Positions 7,931 through 10,383 of a stretch of DNA of 10,383 bases are shown here, in pieces (position 1 is the first letter of the stretch; the number at the start of each line of letters is the position of its first letter). The stretch covers positions 1 to 10,383 of the forward strand of contig JAOXYB010064323.1 of the NCBI GenBank assembly GCA_028565635.1, given 5' to 3'. Both the position numbers and the translations under genes were made by a program. The notes beneath the pieces were generated by a model. That model was not told where the DNA came from and made no database searches. It saw only the letters and a program-made list of their open reading frames with translations. This DNA is from Phoronis ovalis (taxonomy: Eukaryota > Phoronida > Phoronidae).

Positions 7931-8086
7931 TCATTAATTGCCAATTACCTAGGACCTGCCTAATTGATCTTGTTAGGCTAATGAATTAATTCCATGTTAA
8001 TTTAAATTATCTGTATTGGCCACATGTTTTACGCGTGTGAGTACTTATTCTGGTAATCATGTCATTATTTCCAGTAATTAGTTAAC
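7931..8086. promoter_or_regulatory. Candidate enhancer: cluster of homeodomain cores plus an E-box
   Basis: Within about 155 bases there are many TAAT/ATTA cores. They include ATTAATTG (7933-7940), CAATTA (7942-7947), TAATTG (7961-7966), TAATGA (7979-7984) and TAATTA (8075-8080). The last is directly followed by the palindrome GTTAAC (8081-8086). ATTGG and a CACATG E-box (8021-8026) sit in the middle. The cluster is about 1.4 kb upstream of the bHLH start codon and could be a developmental enhancer for it. AT-rich DNA gives such cores freely, so this is only a candidate. Confidence 0.25.
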
Positions 8087-8908
8087 TTATAGGATTTAAA
8101 TAAACAGAATCCATCACAGTTTATTTTGAAACATTCATTGATTCAATATATTGTAAATGTGTCTCTAGTGCAGAGATGGATACCTACTTTGCTGTAGGAT
8201 TGATATTTTCCTTCTTGTAATGAGTGGATGATGGATAATTTTACCAATTTTTTAATCCAACTCAACAGTTTGTCATAAGAACATGATGGATCTGTCCTAT
8301 TCACTATTCACTCAGTCGATTCGATTCTGTGGAACTAGTCGATCCAATCCCAGGGATGCAATCGATTCACCTCAAATTCCACCCCTGTAGAATTTACTAC
8401 TAACTTTCGTTAGTATAAATCCCTTACTCATTAAATGTTGGTCGCCAAATCATATTTTTACTAACAGCGGACACAGGGAATTTTTATGCCATTTTTCAAA
8501 TATGTCAATTTGAATCAGGTACTGCGTTAAACATTATAAAGCATGCTTGTATCTAAGATGTCAGGATAATTTCATAACAGTACCTATAAACATTATTTTG
8601 TATTTCCCACACTACAACTTCTTGCAGAGTATTAGAGGCGCTAGTAGATTAGTAACTGTTCATTTTAATAAAAACAAACAGTATTTTAATTTAGTAAAAT
8701 TTGATTTTTAAAATGTTTTTCCTCGTTTTTTTAGGTTACTAAAATAGTCTATCACTATTATGCCTAATCAAGCAATGTTTTTCAACGAGTAATATGATTA
8801 TGGTTAAAATTTTATCTTCTGTTTTCATGCTGGGAATTCACGCTCGGGAGTCTAGACGTCAGAAATGTTATCAGCCTTAACGATCATGTTGGAACTCTGC
8901 TGGTCGAG
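8087..8908. other. Intergenic, nothing supported
   Basis: No open frame, RNA gene or strong repeat was found. Small local repeats such as AGTCGAT twice near 8314-8343 are present but not informative. This region lies upstream of the bHLH gene and may hold regulatory DNA that cannot be recognised by eye. Confidence 0.4.
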
Positions 8909-8947
8909 ATTATAAAAGCTAAAACCCGTCAGAATATATTATAAAAG
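8909..8947 (+). promoter_or_regulatory. Two TATAAAAG boxes, 29 bp apart
   Basis: ATTATAAAAG occurs at 8909-8918 and again at 8938-8947. TATAAAAG is a strong match to the metazoan TATA box. If one of them drives the bHLH gene, the 5' leader would be roughly 530-570 bases, unless shortened by splicing. The sites are directly visible; promoter function and the gene driven are inferred. Confidence 0.35.
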
Positions 8948-9506
8948 TCAAATTTAGCGCATAAAGACAGTTGCTAAGTTTAAGGCAGACAGTTGCTGGT
9001 TATTTTCCATTTGCAGTCTTCGAGATATTACATAGGAATAACTTATATAGAAATCTTTATAAACTGAAGCTGCTGATAGTGATTGTATTATATTATTGAA
9101 GGATACAGGTTTTGATAAAGGTATGCTTATTATTGGATTTATCGCATGTTTCACCAATGTAAATACTGTCTACATATAGAAATAATGGTATAATATATAG
9201 AAATTTTGATGTCAAGAAGAATAAATATATGTTTAAATCAAAGTTAATCTACCACTAGACTCAATATAAAACTAAAAATATTCGTCATTATATTTTAAAA
9301 CAATTTGGAATTCTTCTCAAAACTTGTTCTAAGCATTAAGATATCTATAAATTGAGTAGTATAAATTTACTTAAAAGATGTATTTTGTAAAAGGATAATT
9401 TTATATCGTGGTAATTACAATGTGGAATTAAAACAGATAGTTAACCTTTTTTATAGAATCGAGCTGCTTTGATTGACACCGGGTCATAATAACAAAGAAG
9501 TCAAGG
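8948..9506 (+). other. 5' flank / possible leader of the bHLH gene
   Basis: This AT-rich stretch has no upstream coding exon that would join the bHLH frame. An in-frame TGA at 9474-9476 closes the reading frame 30 bases before the ATG, supporting the assigned start. The ATG context TCAAGGATGA has A at -3. Another TATAAAT occurs at 9360-9366 and could serve as an alternative, closer promoter element. Confidence 0.4.
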
Positions 9507-10160
9507 ATGACTGAAGTTGGAGAAATGAAATGCAATCATTCATCGGGAGATTTGGCATATTTTTCTCAGGACCGTTATATGAATTTTTATGACTATGAAC
9601 CAGTGATTAAGGGTTATATGAACTACTACAATTATCCATCTTTACCTCGTTACGGACATGCTTCTGATAACGGGTCTGATGGCTATTCACCAAAACTGTC
9701 GCCAAGGTCCGTTCCATCTGGTAGTGAACTGGTCAGTTCGACAATGGATATTAGCGAGATTACTTTGCATCGTGATAACGTAAATCAACTGGTAAACACT
9801 ATAAAATCACCTTCAACATGTAACGTCTCGTTGATGCATAATGAAATGGATCAGTTCCAAAGGGCCGCCACCGAAAGAGAACGAAATCGAATGCATCTAT
9901 TAAACGATGCGTTTGATGATTTAAGAAAAGTTGTACCTAAATCTAATCTAAGTGAGCACCAAAAGTTATCCAAAATTGCTACTTTGCGATTAGCAATCCA
10001 TTATATTTCGGCATTGTCAAGTATTTTGCGAAGCACTGGTGCAGACATTCGCATAATGAAGACCGTCAGCTCCCCCGATATACGAAGAGGTCGCAGGCGA
10101 CCGAGGTCTGATATAAAGGCAAATGCGCCCAATAAACGATCTAGGAAGTGTAATTTTTAA
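9507..10160 (+). CDS. Class A bHLH transcription factor (atonal-superfamily / Delilah-like)
   Basis: This single-exon gene encodes 217 residues of a DNA-binding nuclear regulator that probably dimerises with a ubiquitous E-protein and binds CANNTG E-boxes. Residues 1-50 are Tyr/Asn-rich ([18 protein letters not shown]); 51-117 are Ser-rich and probably disordered. The bHLH domain is about 119-175: basic region [12 protein letters not shown] with the E-box-reading Glu in RER, helix 1 [14 protein letters not shown], a loop SNLSEHQ, and helix 2 [22 protein letters not shown]. The tail (about 193-214) has Arg/Lys clusters RRGRRRPR and KRSRK, likely nuclear localisation signals. RNRMH and LRKVVP recall NeuroD. 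SKIATL recalls Olig/Beta3, and TLRLAIHYI with a lengthened loop recalls Delilah. Subfamily is unresolved; there is no Orange, PAS or zipper domain. The ATG is supported by an upstream in-frame stop and A at -3. A developmental role in neural, muscle or attachment-cell fate is inference. Confidence 0.95.
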   Translation: MTEVGEMKCNHSSGDLAYFSQDRYMNFYDYEPVIKGYMNYYNYPSLPRYGHASDNGSDGYSPKLSPRSVPSGSELVSSTMDISEITLHRDNVNQLVNTIKSPSTCNVSLMHNEMDQFQRAATERERNRMHLLNDAFDDLRKVVPKSNLSEHQKLSKIATLRLAIHYISALSSILRSTGADIRIMKTVSSPDIRRGRRRPRSDIKANAPNKRSRKCNF

Positions 10161-10383
10161 GAAAAATACTGTCTATTATTGTTAATATTTTCATATTTAG
10201 CAATATATTATTTATTGTTTAAACATTTAAATGAATTTTGAATAATTTATTTAATAGCGTTGAATGTTTTGTAGTCATGCCATATTAAATTATCAACGAA
10301 TCAAAAAAATGTGTTTCTTAGTATCTGTTAACTTTTCGATATTTACGAATACATTGCTTCTTGTCACAATGTTTTATCTACAA
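10161..10383 (+). other. bHLH 3' UTR and flank
   Basis: The sequence after the TAA is strongly AT-rich. A variant polyadenylation signal ATTAAA at 10284-10289 lies about 125 bases past the stop. No canonical AATAAA is present before the window ends, so this is the best candidate for the transcript end. Confidence 0.4.

Noticed and set aside
8954-9157. 67-codon minus-strand open frame
   Set aside because: It has no domain, membrane or signal features, and AT-rich DNA upstream of the bHLH gene gives frames of this size by chance.
1-10383. tRNA, rRNA, CRISPR array or bacterial operon
   Set aside because: No cloverleaf or B-box, no regularly spaced identical repeats, and the genes are intron-containing animal genes.

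Overview
The window is AT-rich animal nuclear DNA, from an invertebrate and plausibly a bivalve mollusc. It has interrupted genes with GT...AG introns, long AT-rich non-coding stretches and no bacterial gene organisation. The mollusc suggestion rests on an intronic repeat that opens with a TATGCCCATC / GATGGGCATA stem-loop followed by degenerate GTCTGT-like sequence and 'AGGTCAAGGTGCAGGTCA'-type units. From memory this layout resembles repeats common in bivalve genomes. It was not searched, so the assignment is tentative.

Positions 1-4288 hold the 3' part of a + strand gene for a chymotrypsin-fold (S1) serine protease. Three coding exons are visible (743-901, 1469-1620, 4127-4288) with clean splice junctions and matching phases. 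They cover the catalytic Asp102 region through Ser195 to the C-terminus. The exon(s) with the activation site and His57 lie upstream of the window. The S1 pocket is unusual: Thr at 189, Pro at 190 and Ala at 226, so trypsin-like specificity is unlikely. The last intron (2.5 kb) contains a decayed composite repeat (1827-2750).

Positions 4289-9506 are about 5.2 kb of intergenic DNA. It holds the protease 3' flank, with a first canonical AATAAA only at 5558, preceded by a let-7-type seed match. A 39-bp near-perfect palindrome at 5965-6003 is flanked by a 7-bp direct repeat. A small frame at 6045-6275 without ATG could encode one membrane segment with a basic tail. A block rich in homeodomain cores lies around 7931-8086, and two TATAAAAG boxes sit 29 bp apart near 8911-8947.

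Positions 9507-10160 are a single-exon gene for a 217-residue class A basic helix-loop-helix transcription factor, closest by eye to the atonal-superfamily / Delilah-like group. It has a Tyr-rich N-terminus and a strongly basic C-terminal tail. The upstream non-coding block is the natural place for its developmental enhancers. The protease and the bHLH gene have no evident functional link and appear simply to be neighbours.
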